From positions 1 to 7,016 of the forward strand of contig QHVX01000278.1 of NCBI GenBank assembly GCA_003222375.1: a DNA stretch of 7,016 nt, written 5' to 3'. Source of the stretch: Acidobacteriota bacterium. Lineage in GTDB: Bacteria > Acidobacteriota > Thermoanaerobaculia > Gp7-AA8. The notes below the pieces were generated by a model that had not been told where the DNA came from, did no database searches, and worked only from the letters and a program-made list of their open reading frames with translations. Below, piece by piece: positions 1 to 6,398 of the stretch (position 1 is the first letter of the stretch; each line of letters opens with the position of its first letter). Both the position numbers and the translations under genes were made by a program.

Positions 1-428
1 TGACTCGCTATCCGAACAAGGAATCGGCGCTGCTCCCGACGTTGCATCTGGCGCAGGAAGTCTGGGGTTGGATCTCGCCGGAAGCGGTGCTGTACGTCGG
101 ATCGTTGCTAAATCTTTCCCCCGCGACTGTCTTCGGCGTCGTTTCGTTCTACAACATGTACAACCAGAAGCCGGTCGGCAAATACCATCTGCAGGTCTGC
201 ACGAACCTGAGCTGCATGGTCAACCGGGCCTACGACATCCACGATCACCTCTGCGAAAAGTTAGGCGTCAGGCCGGGCGAAACGACATCCGATGGCAACT
301 TCACCGTCAGCGAAGTCGAATGCCTCGGCTCCTGCGACACCGCGCCGGTGGTGCAGATCAACAATGACTACCACGAGAACATGACCGTGGAAAAAATGGA
401 CGCATGGATCCGATCAAAATCCTCCTAG
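1..428 (+). CDS. nuoE: NADH-quinone oxidoreductase subunit E, 5'-truncated by window edge
   Basis: This is the 24-kDa-type subunit of complex I. It carries the N1a [2Fe-2S] cluster beside the FMN/NADH subunit in the peripheral arm on the cytoplasmic side. The reading frame is open from base 3, so the true start lies upstream; about 141 residues are visible against a usual 155-175, so only a short N-terminal piece is missing. The four cluster cysteines are visible as C-x4-C (codons at 198 and 213, CTNLSC) and C-x3-C (codons at 321 and 333, CLGSC). The family-typical stretches GVVSFYNMY and PVVQINNDYYEN-like (here NDYHEN) flank them. The TTG at 42 is internal to the conserved domain and is not a credible start. 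The 3' end overlaps the nuoF start by 25 nt, which points to coupled translation. Family assignment is near certain. Confidence 0.95.
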   Translation, partial: TRYPNKESALLPTLHLAQEVWGWISPEAVLYVGSLLNLSPATVFGVVSFYNMYNQKPVGKYHLQVCTNLSCMVNRAYDIHDHLCEKLGVRPGETTSDGNFTVSEVECLGSCDTAPVVQINNDYHENMTVEKMDAWIRSKSS

Positions 429-1674
429 CCAACATCGACAAGCCGAACTCGACATCGATCGACGTCTATATCGACGGCGGCGGCTACGAAGCCGCGAAGA
501 CCGCGCTCGGGATGAAGCCGGATGCAATCACGCAGCTCGTGAAGGATTCCGAGTTGCGCGGGCGCGGGGGAGCGGGCTTTCCGACCGGCGGCAAGTGGGG
601 CTTCGTTCCGAAGAATTCGCCGAAGCCAACCTACCTGCTCTGCAACGCCGACGAATCGGAGCCGGGCACTTTCAAAGATCGCCTGCTGATGGAAAAGGAT
701 CCGCACCTTCTGATCGAAGGAATGATCATCGCGGGCTACGCCATCGGATCGAATCCGATGTCGTACATCTACATTCGCGGCGAGTTCTATTACGGCGCGA
801 CCGTGCTCGAGAAAGCGCTCTGGGAAGCGGATTCAACTTCGACATCACGGTCGCTCGCGGCGCGGGAGCGTACATCTGCGGCGAAGAAACGGGCCTCATC
901 GAATCGATTGAAGGGCATCGTGGACAGCCGCGCGTCAAGCCGCCATTTCCGGCGGTTATCGGCGCGTTCGGCGGGCCGACGGTCGTTCAAAACGTCGAGA
1001 CCCTGACCTGTGTGCCGCTGATCGTCAAGAACGGCGCCGATTGGTTCAAATCATTCGGCAGTCCCAAGAACACCGGCCCGAAGTTGTACTGCGTTTCGGG
1101 CACGATCAGGAAGCCTGGCGTCTATGAATTTCCGATGGGCATCAATCTCAAGGAGCTCGTCGAAGTTCACTGCGGGGGCGTTCCGGCGGGTCGCAAAGTC
1201 AAAGCGGTCATTCCCGGCGGCGCATCGGCTCCGATGCTGACCGCGAACGAGATCGACATCCCTCTCAACTTCGATGCGCTGATGAAAGCAGGATCGATGC
1301 TCGGATCGGCCGGCATCATCGTGCTCGACGATTCCGTCTGCATCGTCGACGCCGTGTGGCGGCTCGCGAAATTCTTCGCGCACGAATCGTGCGGGCAATG
1401 CACGCCGTGCCGCGAGGGCTGCAACTGGATGGAGTCGATCCTCGACCGCATCGAGCGGGGGGATGGGCGGCCGGGTGATCCCGATCTTCTGCTCGACATG
1501 TCCGACAACATCGGCGGCAAATCCCTCTGCGCCCTCGGCGACGCGGCCATCGGGCCGGTGATCTCGTCGGTCAAGAAGTTCCGCAGCGAATACGACCACC
1601 ACATCGCGAACAAGAGCTGCCTCCCCGAGACGGTCCGCTATCGCCGGCTCGACGCGCCGGTCGCGGCGCATTGA
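404..1674 (+). pseudogene. nuoF: NADH-quinone oxidoreductase subunit F, frameshifted by a short internal deletion
   Basis: NuoF binds NADH and FMN and holds the N3 [4Fe-4S] cluster of complex I. The ATG at 404 lies inside the end of nuoE. The first frame (404 to about 829) carries the FMN-binding glycine motif GRGGAGFPTGGKW (residues 53-65) and NADESEPGTFKDR. The second frame (about 817 to 1674) carries GAGAYICGEETG (from 859), the [4Fe-4S] ligands CGQCTPC (codons at 1390, 1399, 1408) and the fourth cysteine (codon at 1528). Neither frame alone makes a full protein: the first stops at 1006. The segment between VLEKALWEA and LGSGFNFD lacks the usual nine or so residues of the YxxGxLGKN type. 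Adding about 40 nt would restore a single frame of about 436 residues, the normal family length. The cause could be a true mutation or an assembly/sequencing error. Confidence 0.9.
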
Positions 1675-2084
1675 CGCGTCCCGCCGGCGTCACTGCCCTG
1701 AGTTTCTTTTTCGTGTTTGGAATGTTCGCGAGCGGCCTCGCCGCGATCATGCTGCTGTTTCCCGGGAGATGGGCCGACGCGATCTGGCGGATCAATCCCC
1801 GCGGCCGCGAGGGACTCGTGGCTATGGGTGCAACAGCGATCGTGCTCATGGCCGTCGTCAGCGTGGCATGCGCGTGGTCGGCGTTCGGATTGTGGAGCGG
1901 AAAGCGATCCGCTTATTGGCTCGCCATCGCGATGCTGGCGATCAACGCGGTCAGCGACATCGCGAGCGGCGACCCGCGAATACTTATCGGCCTGCCAATC
2001 GCGTCTCTCCTGATCCTCTATCTGACCACGAGGCGGGTGCGGGCTTTCTTCTTCCGCGTTACCATCATTGCGCAAGGAGGCTAA
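1671..2084 (+). CDS. Four-helix membrane protein of unknown function
   Basis: The predicted protein has 137 residues and four hydrophobic segments, at about residues 8-30, 48-74, 80-98 and 103-120. Short polar loops lie between them and an Arg-rich tail (TTRRVRAFFFR) suggests the C-terminus is cytoplasmic. The start is a TTG that overlaps the nuoF stop codon (TTGA, 1671-1674), an arrangement typical of translational re-initiation. There is no strong separate ribosome binding site. I recognise no catalytic motif and cannot name the family. It is not a complex I membrane subunit: it is too short and lacks the conserved charged intramembrane residues of NuoA/J/K. Position after nuoF suggests co-expression, not a shared function. 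Confidence 0.72.
   Translation: MTRPAGVTALSFFFVFGMFASGLAAIMLLFPGRWADAIWRINPRGREGLVAMGATAIVLMAVVSVACAWSAFGLWSGKRSAYWLAIAMLAINAVSDIASGDPRILIGLPIASLLILYLTTRRVRAFFFRVTIIAQGG
2074..2080 (+). promoter_or_regulatory. Strong ribosome binding site
   Basis: AAGGAGG lies 6 nt before the ATG at 2087 and within the last codons of the preceding membrane-protein gene. It fixes the start of the small lipoprotein, although its frame stays open further upstream. Confidence 0.8.
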
Positions 2085-2086
2085 TC

Positions 2087-2341
2087 ATGAAAACCGTCAC
2101 GGTGCTGGCGCTGTGCGCCCTTCTCTTCCTGAGCTGCGGCAAGAGTCTCGGCGGTCAAATGAGCGATTTGAATGCGAAGGTTGACGATCTCTCGCAGCGC
2201 GTCAAAACGCTCGAGGACGACCGCCTCAAGCTCGAAAAGGAGATGATCAAACAGCAGCAGACGATGCAGTCGATGGACGAGCAGATGCGCAACATGGAGA
2301 ACTACTTCAACAAGTTACAGGTGGCGCAGACCCCGCATTAG
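2087..2341 (+). CDS. Small coiled-coil lipoprotein, unknown function
   Basis: The predicted protein has 84 residues. A Lys start followed by a hydrophobic stretch ends in LLFLSCGK, which reads as a lipoprotein signal with Cys16 or nearby as the lipidated residue; the -3 position is Phe instead of the preferred Leu, so the lipobox is imperfect. The rest, from MSDLNAKVDDL to about YFNKLQ, is a continuous heptad-like helix rich in Leu, Met, Glu, Lys and Gln, with no Pro or Gly. It should form a coiled-coil oligomer in the periplasm, in the style of Lpp or the YbgF/CpoB N-terminal domain, but no specific homology is claimed. It starts 2 nt after the membrane-protein gene and its stop overlaps the stop of the opposite-strand gene by 4 nt. 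Confidence 0.75.
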   Translation: MKTVTVLALCALLFLSCGKSLGGQMSDLNAKVDDLSQRVKTLEDDRLKLEKEMIKQQQTMQSMDEQMRNMENYFNKLQVAQTPH

Positions 2342-2592
2342 TAGCTGGCAGTCGGCTCGTCGCGCGAGAAAACGTCCGCCGTCCACACGCGCTCGAAGTT
2401 CACACCTGCTGAGCGATAGGACGCGCGGACTTTCTCAGCGTCGAAGATCAGATCGTCTTTTCCGTCGGCGGCCTTTCCCTTCGGTCCGATGCTTCCGCTG
2501 AACGTGCGGCCGTCGAGAATGCCCGAAGCGGCGACTGACGGAAGGGTTCCGATGGCCAGGGCCAGGGGTATCAAAACTGCGAGCTTCAACAT
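2338..2592 (-). CDS. Small exported protein, unknown function
   Basis: The predicted protein has 84 residues. The N-terminus MLKLAVLIPLALAIGTLPSVAAS is a clear Sec signal peptide with a likely cut after the VAA or AAS area. The mature part contains LDGRTFSG, then KGKAADGKDDLIF. This resembles, from memory, the opening of small secreted LDGKTF-type proteins that are usually around 130-160 residues long. If so, this copy is short and its last 35 residues do not follow the pattern I expect, but that comparison is weak. The start is well supported by AAGGAGG 7 nt upstream on the minus strand. It is the only minus-strand gene here, convergent with the lipoprotein gene and divergent from the transpeptidase gene. 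Confidence 0.65.
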   Translation of the reverse strand: MLKLAVLIPLALAIGTLPSVAASGILDGRTFSGSIGPKGKAADGKDDLIFDAEKVRASYRSAGVNFERVWTADVFSRDEPTASY

Positions 2593-2661
2593 GGTGCTGC
2601 CTCCTTTTTAAAGTGCCCCCAAGGTAGGTTGCTGCCGTGGGAGTGCCCGTTGGAGGAAGCG
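2593..2661. promoter_or_regulatory. Short divergent intergenic region, inferred to hold promoter elements
   Basis: About 70 nt separate the minus-strand exported-protein gene from the plus-strand transpeptidase gene, so signals for both directions must lie here or inside the neighbouring genes. I cannot point to a convincing -35/-10 pair on either strand. A GGAGG at 2652-2656 is the best ribosome binding site for the plus-strand gene. Confidence 0.35.
2600..2606 (-). promoter_or_regulatory. Strong ribosome binding site on minus strand
   Basis: CCTCCTT on the plus strand reads AAGGAGG on the minus strand, 7 nt before the ATG at 2592. It supports the small exported protein as a real gene and not a shadow frame. 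Confidence 0.8.
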
Positions 2662-2682
2662 TTGGAATTAGAATGGCGCGCT

Positions 2683-4518
2683 ATGTTTCGCAAAGCCGCA
2701 CTTGTATTGCTGATCACCGTTCCCGTTTTCGCTCAACGCACGCAGAAGCCGCCACTCCACGGCTCGCATTGGATGGCGGTGACCGGAAAGCCTTTGGCCG
2801 CAACGGCCGGGGCGATGATTTTTCAGAAGGGCGGCAATGCTGTCGACGCCGCCGCCGCGATGATCGCGGCCACATGCACGATGTGGGACACGCTGAGTTG
2901 GGGCGGTGAGACGCAGGCTCTCATCTACAACCCGAACACGAAACAGATCATCGGCATCAACGCCCTCGGCGTCGCGCCCACCGGAGCCACGCCCGAGTTC
3001 TACCGAACGCACAATTACAAGTACCCACCCGAATTCGGTCCGCTGGCCGCCGTGACTCCCGGTACGCCCGGCGGCGTGATGACGATGATCGCGGAATACG
3101 GGAAGCTCTCGCTCAAGGACGACCTCGCACCGGCGATCGAGATGGCGGACGGCTATCCGATCGAGGCGCAGGCGGCCAACACGATCGAGCGCGACAAGGC
3201 GCGCATCAAGCAGTGGCCGTACTCAAAGGCGCTCTTTCTGACACACGCCGGCTCGCGTCGCGAAGCACCTGAACCTGGGGAGATGTTTCGACAGCCGGAT
3301 CTCGCCGCGACGCTGCGGAAGCTCGTCGAGGCGGAGCAGACAGCGCTCAAGCAGGGGAAGTCTCGCAAGGACGCGATCTACGCCGCCTACGATCGCTTCT
3401 ACAAGGGCGACATCGCACGCGAGATCGTCCGCAGCGTGCAGGAGCAGGGCGGTCTCTTCACGATGGACGACCTCGGCAACTGGAAGGTGAAGATCGAAGA
3501 GCCGGTCAAGACGAGTTACAAGGGGATCCACATCTACAAACTCACCGCCTGGACGCAAGGTCCCGCGATGCTGCAGTCGCTGAACATCCTTGAGAATTTC
3601 GATCTGAAATCGATGGGATATAATACATCACGGTATATTAATACGATTTATCAGACGATGAGTCTGGCGTTCGCCGATCGCGATTTCTATTACGGCGATT
3701 CGCGCGATGTGCCTCTGCGCGGTCTTCTATCGAAGGATTACGCGAAAGAGCGGGCGAAGCTGATCCGCGCCGAGCGCAATGATCCCACCATCACCGCCGG
3801 CGATCCCTATCCGTTCCAGGGTGGGCAGAATCCGTTTCTCGATCTGCTGAAAGCGTGGCCGGCAACCGCGAATCATCCCGCTCCGGCGCGCGGTGCGACC
3901 AGTCAGGATGCGAGCATTCAACAGTCGAGCTTCTACGCCGGCACTACGTCCGTCGAAACGGCGGACGCGGAAGGGTGGGCGGTCTCGGTCACCCCGAGCG
4001 GCGGCTGGCTTCCGGCGGTGATCGCGGGACACAGCGGCGTCGGACTCAGTCAGCGCGCGCAGAGCTTCGTGCTCGATCGCGCCGAAGATCCGTTCAACGT
4101 CATCCAGCCCGGCCAGCGCCCGCGCGTCACGCTGACGCCGACGCTGGCGCTCAAAGATGGTCTGCCGTATCTCGTTTTCTCGGTGCAGGGCGGCGACAGT
4201 CAGGACCAGAACCTGCTGCAGTTTTTCCTGAATGTCGTCGAATTCGGCATGACGGTGCAGGAAGCGACGGAAGCGGCGAACATCAACAGCTTTCAGATGC
4301 GGAGCTCGTTCGGCAATCACGAGATTCAGCCCGGCCGCATTCTTCTCAATTCGGAGACGCCGCCGTGGGTCCGCGGAGAGCTGCGCCGCATGGGCTATAC
4401 GGCCGTGTTCGAGGATCGCACGTCGGGGCCGATCAACGCCATCATGTTCGATCGCGCGCACGGCACGCTGTGGGGCGGCTCGAGCAATCACGGCGAAGAC
4501 TACGGCATCGGTTGGTAA
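2683..4518 (+). CDS. Secreted gamma-glutamyltranspeptidase-family Ntn hydrolase, divergent active site
   Basis: The protein has 611 residues from the ATG at 2683, with signal peptide MFRKAALVLLITVPVFAQ (likely cut after Ala17), so it acts in the periplasm or outside. Members of this family cleave themselves before a Thr nucleophile. Here GTTSVETADAEGWAVS places that Thr at 421 (codon 3943) and would give subunits of about 400 (mature) and 191 residues. Other family hallmarks are GGNAVDAAAAM, LAFADRDFYYGD, RPRVTLTPTLAL and the GG of QGGD (503-504). By eye against E. coli GGT, the substrate-binding Arg114 is Leu95, Asp433 falls at Gln460/Ser461, and the Ser462-Ser463 pair is Val482-Thr483. It may therefore be an amidase or peptidase with another substrate. 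Start choice is uncertain: a TTG at 2662 has the better ribosome binding site (GGAGG, 5 nt spacing) but would add an acidic N-terminus to the signal peptide. Confidence 0.88.
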   Translation: MFRKAALVLLITVPVFAQRTQKPPLHGSHWMAVTGKPLAATAGAMIFQKGGNAVDAAAAMIAATCTMWDTLSWGGETQALIYNPNTKQIIGINALGVAPTGATPEFYRTHNYKYPPEFGPLAAVTPGTPGGVMTMIAEYGKLSLKDDLAPAIEMADGYPIEAQAANTIERDKARIKQWPYSKALFLTHAGSRREAPEPGEMFRQPDLAATLRKLVEAEQTALKQGKSRKDAIYAAYDRFYKGDIAREIVRSVQEQGGLFTMDDLGNWKVKIEEPVKTSYKGIHIYKLTAWTQGPAMLQSLNILENFDLKSMGYNTSRYINTIYQTMSLAFADRDFYYGDSRDVPLRGLLSKDYAKERAKLIRAERNDPTITAGDPYPFQGGQNPFLDLLKAWPATANHPAPARGATSQDASIQQSSFYAGTTSVETADAEGWAVSVTPSGGWLPAVIAGHSGVGLSQRAQSFVLDRAEDPFNVIQPGQRPRVTLTPTLALKDGLPYLVFSVQGGDSQDQNLLQFFLNVVEFGMTVQEATEAANINSFQMRSSFGNHEIQPGRILLNSETPPWVRGELRRMGYTAVFEDRTSGPINAIMFDRAHGTLWGGSSNHGEDYGIGW

Positions 4519-4519
4519 G

Positions 4520-4525
4520 AGGAGG
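4520..4525 (+). promoter_or_regulatory. Ribosome binding site of cytochrome gene
   Basis: AGGAGG sits 5 nt before the ATG at 4531, directly after the transpeptidase stop codon. It supports co-transcription of the two genes. Confidence 0.75.
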
Positions 4526-4530
4526 GATTC

Positions 4531-4928
4531 ATGCGCACGTACGCGGTCATCGCTGTCTTTTTTCTCGCGGCCTGTGCGGCCATCAGTCAGCAGAAGGCCC
4601 AGCCACAGGTCGCAGACAACCTTCAATTTCACAATTTGCAGATTCTGCCGCCGAACATCACCCATGACGAGTTGATTTCTGCAATCACTGTCATGTCGCG
4701 AATCCGGAAGGGGCGGCGGAGGAATTCAACTACGCCTCCGACGCCAAGCCCGAGAAGAAGGTTGCCCGCACAATGTTGCGCATGGTCCGCGACATCAACG
4801 CGAACTACGTCTCGAAGGTCAACGCGCATGGACAGACGGTGACCTGCTTCACCTGCCATCGCGGGCGCACCGTGCCGGAGACGATGCCGGCCGCGGCTGG
4901 TTCGGAAACTCCACAATCGCAGCCGTAG
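4531..4928 (+). pseudogene. Lipoprotein c-type cytochrome (reaction-centre cytochrome c family), frameshifted
   Basis: The first frame (4531 to about 4680) gives a lipoprotein signal with lipobox LAAC, then NLQFHNLQILPPNITHDELIS, a typical opening of small CytC_RC-type cytochromes. The second frame (about 4680 to 4928) gives CNHCHV (4680-4694), FNYASDAKPEKKVARTM, and CFTCHRG (second haem motif, 4845-4859), then stops at 4928. Both CxxCH haem attachment sites are therefore intact, but in a frame that has a TGA at 4665-4667, just before the junction. The dozen or so residues that usually lie between the ELI segment and the first CxxCH (a Met-containing helix ending in ALGVR or similar) are missing, suggesting an out-of-frame deletion of roughly 37-40 nt. 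As written, the product would end at 4842 without any haem. The intact protein would be an envelope-anchored electron carrier. Mutation or assembly error are both possible. Confidence 0.85.
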
Positions 4929-4959
4929 GCGTACAATTGCGGCCTCCGATTTTCCGAGC

Positions 4960-6147
4960 ATGGCGCGCCACCAAGAACGAGACGATTCGTACGATCTCCT
5001 GAATCAATATCTCCAGGAAATCGCCCAGATCCCACGGCTGACTCCCGAAAGAGAAAAAGAGCTTGGCCGCCGCGTGCAGCAGAACGACCGCGCGGCGCTG
5101 GAGGAGCTGGTCAAAGCGAATCTGCGCTTTGTCGTCTCGTACGCCAAGCGCTATCGCAACTCGCACGTGTTGTTTCTCGACCTGATCAACGAGGGCAACA
5201 TCGGGTTGATGCACGCCGCGAAGAAGTACGACCCCGACAAGAACGTCAAATTCATTACCTACGCGGTGTGGTGGATCCGTCAGGCGATTCTGCATGCGCT
5301 TTCGGAGCAGGGCGGCGCGTTCCGCCTTCCACCCAAGCGCGCCAATCTGATGTATCGACTCGAAAGAGCGATCGCGGCGCGCATCACCGACGGCAATCAG
5401 ATCCCGACCGCCGAAGAGCTCGCGAAAGAGCTCGGCGTCACGGTCCGCGAAGTCCAGACGCTGATGCACGCCGGCAACGACAACTTCTCGCTCAACGCGG
5501 AGCTCGATGACGAATCGCACACCGAGCTGGCCGATGTCATCGAACAGACCCAGGTTCCGTCGGCCGAAGAGGAGATGCAGGAGCAATCGCGGCGTGACGA
5601 GCTGCTGGCGCACATGTCGGAGCTCTCGCCGAAAGAGCGACTCGTTCTGACACTGCGGCACGGAGTCACCGACAACCTCCCGCGCAGCATGCGGCAGCTT
5701 GCGAATTTTCTGAATCGCACACCGGAGAACGTCACGACGGTGCTCGATTCGGCGGTCAAGAAGGTCTCGGAGGCGCTCGCGATCACACCGAGCGAGCTGG
5801 CCACGCTGCTGCTGTACACGAATCCGAATCCGAAATCGAATCTGCATTTCTGGCTCGAGCTCGACGATCTCGCCGACGGAATGGCGCCGGAGATCGAGCC
5901 CGACCGCGTGCCGATGCTCGAGTCGCTCAAGCAACAGGGCTCGGTGCAGAAGACCGTCGACACATTGACGCTGGAGCAGAAGACGATCCTCAAGCTGCGC
6001 TACGGCGTGTTGCAGGACGACGAGCTCACCCTCCGCGACATCGGCGAGATCCTCGGTCTCTCCCGCGAGCGCGTCCGTCAGATCGAGTCGCGGGCCGAGG
6101 CGAAGTGCAGGCGCAGCGTCCGGCGAGGCAACGTGAGGCAGTCTTGA
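4960..6147 (+). CDS. Sigma-70 family RNA polymerase sigma factor with tandem region 4
   Basis: The protein has 395 residues. Region 1.2 is at about 9-45 (DLLNQYLQEIAQIPRLTPE), without any region 1.1. Region 2 is at about 46-115, including LDLINEGNIGLMHAAKKYD and FITYAVWWIRQAI, which bind core enzyme and the -10 element. Region 3 follows at about 120-215. A region-4-like block (221-272, LSPKERLVLTLRHGV) stands at the normal place, but its helix-turn-helix is degenerate. A linker (about 273-299) then leads to a second region 3.2/4 module (300-386) with a canonical helix-turn-helix, TLRDIGEILGLSRERVRQIE. The length and lack of region 1.1 suggest a group 2 or 3 alternative factor and not the housekeeping one, but this is inferred. 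The ATG at 4960 has a poor ribosome binding site and lies 31 nt after the cytochrome gene. Confidence 0.9.
   Translation: MARHQERDDSYDLLNQYLQEIAQIPRLTPEREKELGRRVQQNDRAALEELVKANLRFVVSYAKRYRNSHVLFLDLINEGNIGLMHAAKKYDPDKNVKFITYAVWWIRQAILHALSEQGGAFRLPPKRANLMYRLERAIAARITDGNQIPTAEELAKELGVTVREVQTLMHAGNDNFSLNAELDDESHTELADVIEQTQVPSAEEEMQEQSRRDELLAHMSELSPKERLVLTLRHGVTDNLPRSMRQLANFLNRTPENVTTVLDSAVKKVSEALAITPSELATLLLYTNPNPKSNLHFWLELDDLADGMAPEIEPDRVPMLESLKQQGSVQKTVDTLTLEQKTILKLRYGVLQDDELTLRDIGEILGLSRERVRQIESRAEAKCRRSVRRGNVRQS
5620..5775 (+). other. First, degenerate sigma region 4-like segment
   Basis: Residues 221-272 of the sigma factor align without gaps to the C-terminal region 4 (residues 336-387). 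LSPKERLVLTLRHGV matches LTLEQKTILKLRYGV in pattern, and both are preceded by an acidic region 3.2-like stretch (ELADVIEQ and ELDDLADG). The recognition-helix signature SRERVRQIE is replaced by TPENVTTVL, so sequence-specific -35 contact by this copy is doubtful. Copies share little identity, so the duplication, if that is what it is, is old. Confidence 0.6.
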
Positions 6148-6398
6148 GCGACCCGACAGTGATGGGTCGGCTCGATGCCGTCGACATCGGATCGAAAAAA
6201 CTCACGGTGCAGACCGAATTCTTCACGCGTCCAACCTGGCGCATCGAAACCAAGGTCTACCTCGGCGGCGCCCTGAAAAAGGTGTACACCGAAGATCTGG
6301 CGTCGACGCCGGTAGGCGAGCTGCAGAGGACCGTCGACACGTTCCATCAGACGAAGATGGACGAGATCGTGGATGGTTTGCGACGATTGTCGCAGTAA
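6144..6398 (+). CDS. Small protein of unknown function
   Basis: The predicted protein has 84 residues if it starts at the TTG at 6144, which overlaps the sigma-factor stop (TTGA) and has GAGG 5 nt upstream. An ATG at 6162 is an alternative start; a GTG at 6105 lies inside the sigma gene and has less support. There is no signal peptide, membrane segment or cysteine. The first half looks beta-rich (KLTVQTEFF, RIETKVYL) and the second half is helical and amphipathic (ELQRTVDTFHQTKMDEIVDGLRRL). I recognise no family. Its tight coupling to the sigma gene and to the next gene suggests a shared operon and perhaps a linked role. Confidence 0.65.
   Translation: MSDPTVMGRLDAVDIGSKKLTVQTEFFTRPTWRIETKVYLGGALKKVYTEDLASTPVGELQRTVDTFHQTKMDEIVDGLRRLSQ

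Noticed and set aside
817..829. Programmed ribosomal frameshift in nuoF
   Set aside because: There is no slippery heptamer or stem-loop that I can see, and conserved residues are missing at the junction, so a shift alone would not restore a normal protein.
1638..2075. Minus-strand frame opposite the four-helix membrane protein
   Set aside because: It is highly charged and low in complexity, whereas the plus-strand frame gives four clean hydrophobic helices.
2596..2648. Repeated GCTGCC and GTGCCC words in the divergent intergenic region
   Set aside because: The two pairs have unequal spacing (35 and 30 nt), are only 6 nt long and are expected by chance in GC-rich DNA.
3727..4665. Long open frame on the minus strand opposite the transpeptidase (312 codons)
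   Set aside because: It mirrors the GC-rich codon pattern of the real gene, is Arg-rich, has no recognisable domain and no ribosome binding site.
4849..5934. Long open frame on the minus strand opposite the sigma factor (361 codons)
   Set aside because: Its composition (Arg, Val, Leu, His rich) is what the antisense of the sigma gene would give; the plus-strand protein is clearly conserved.
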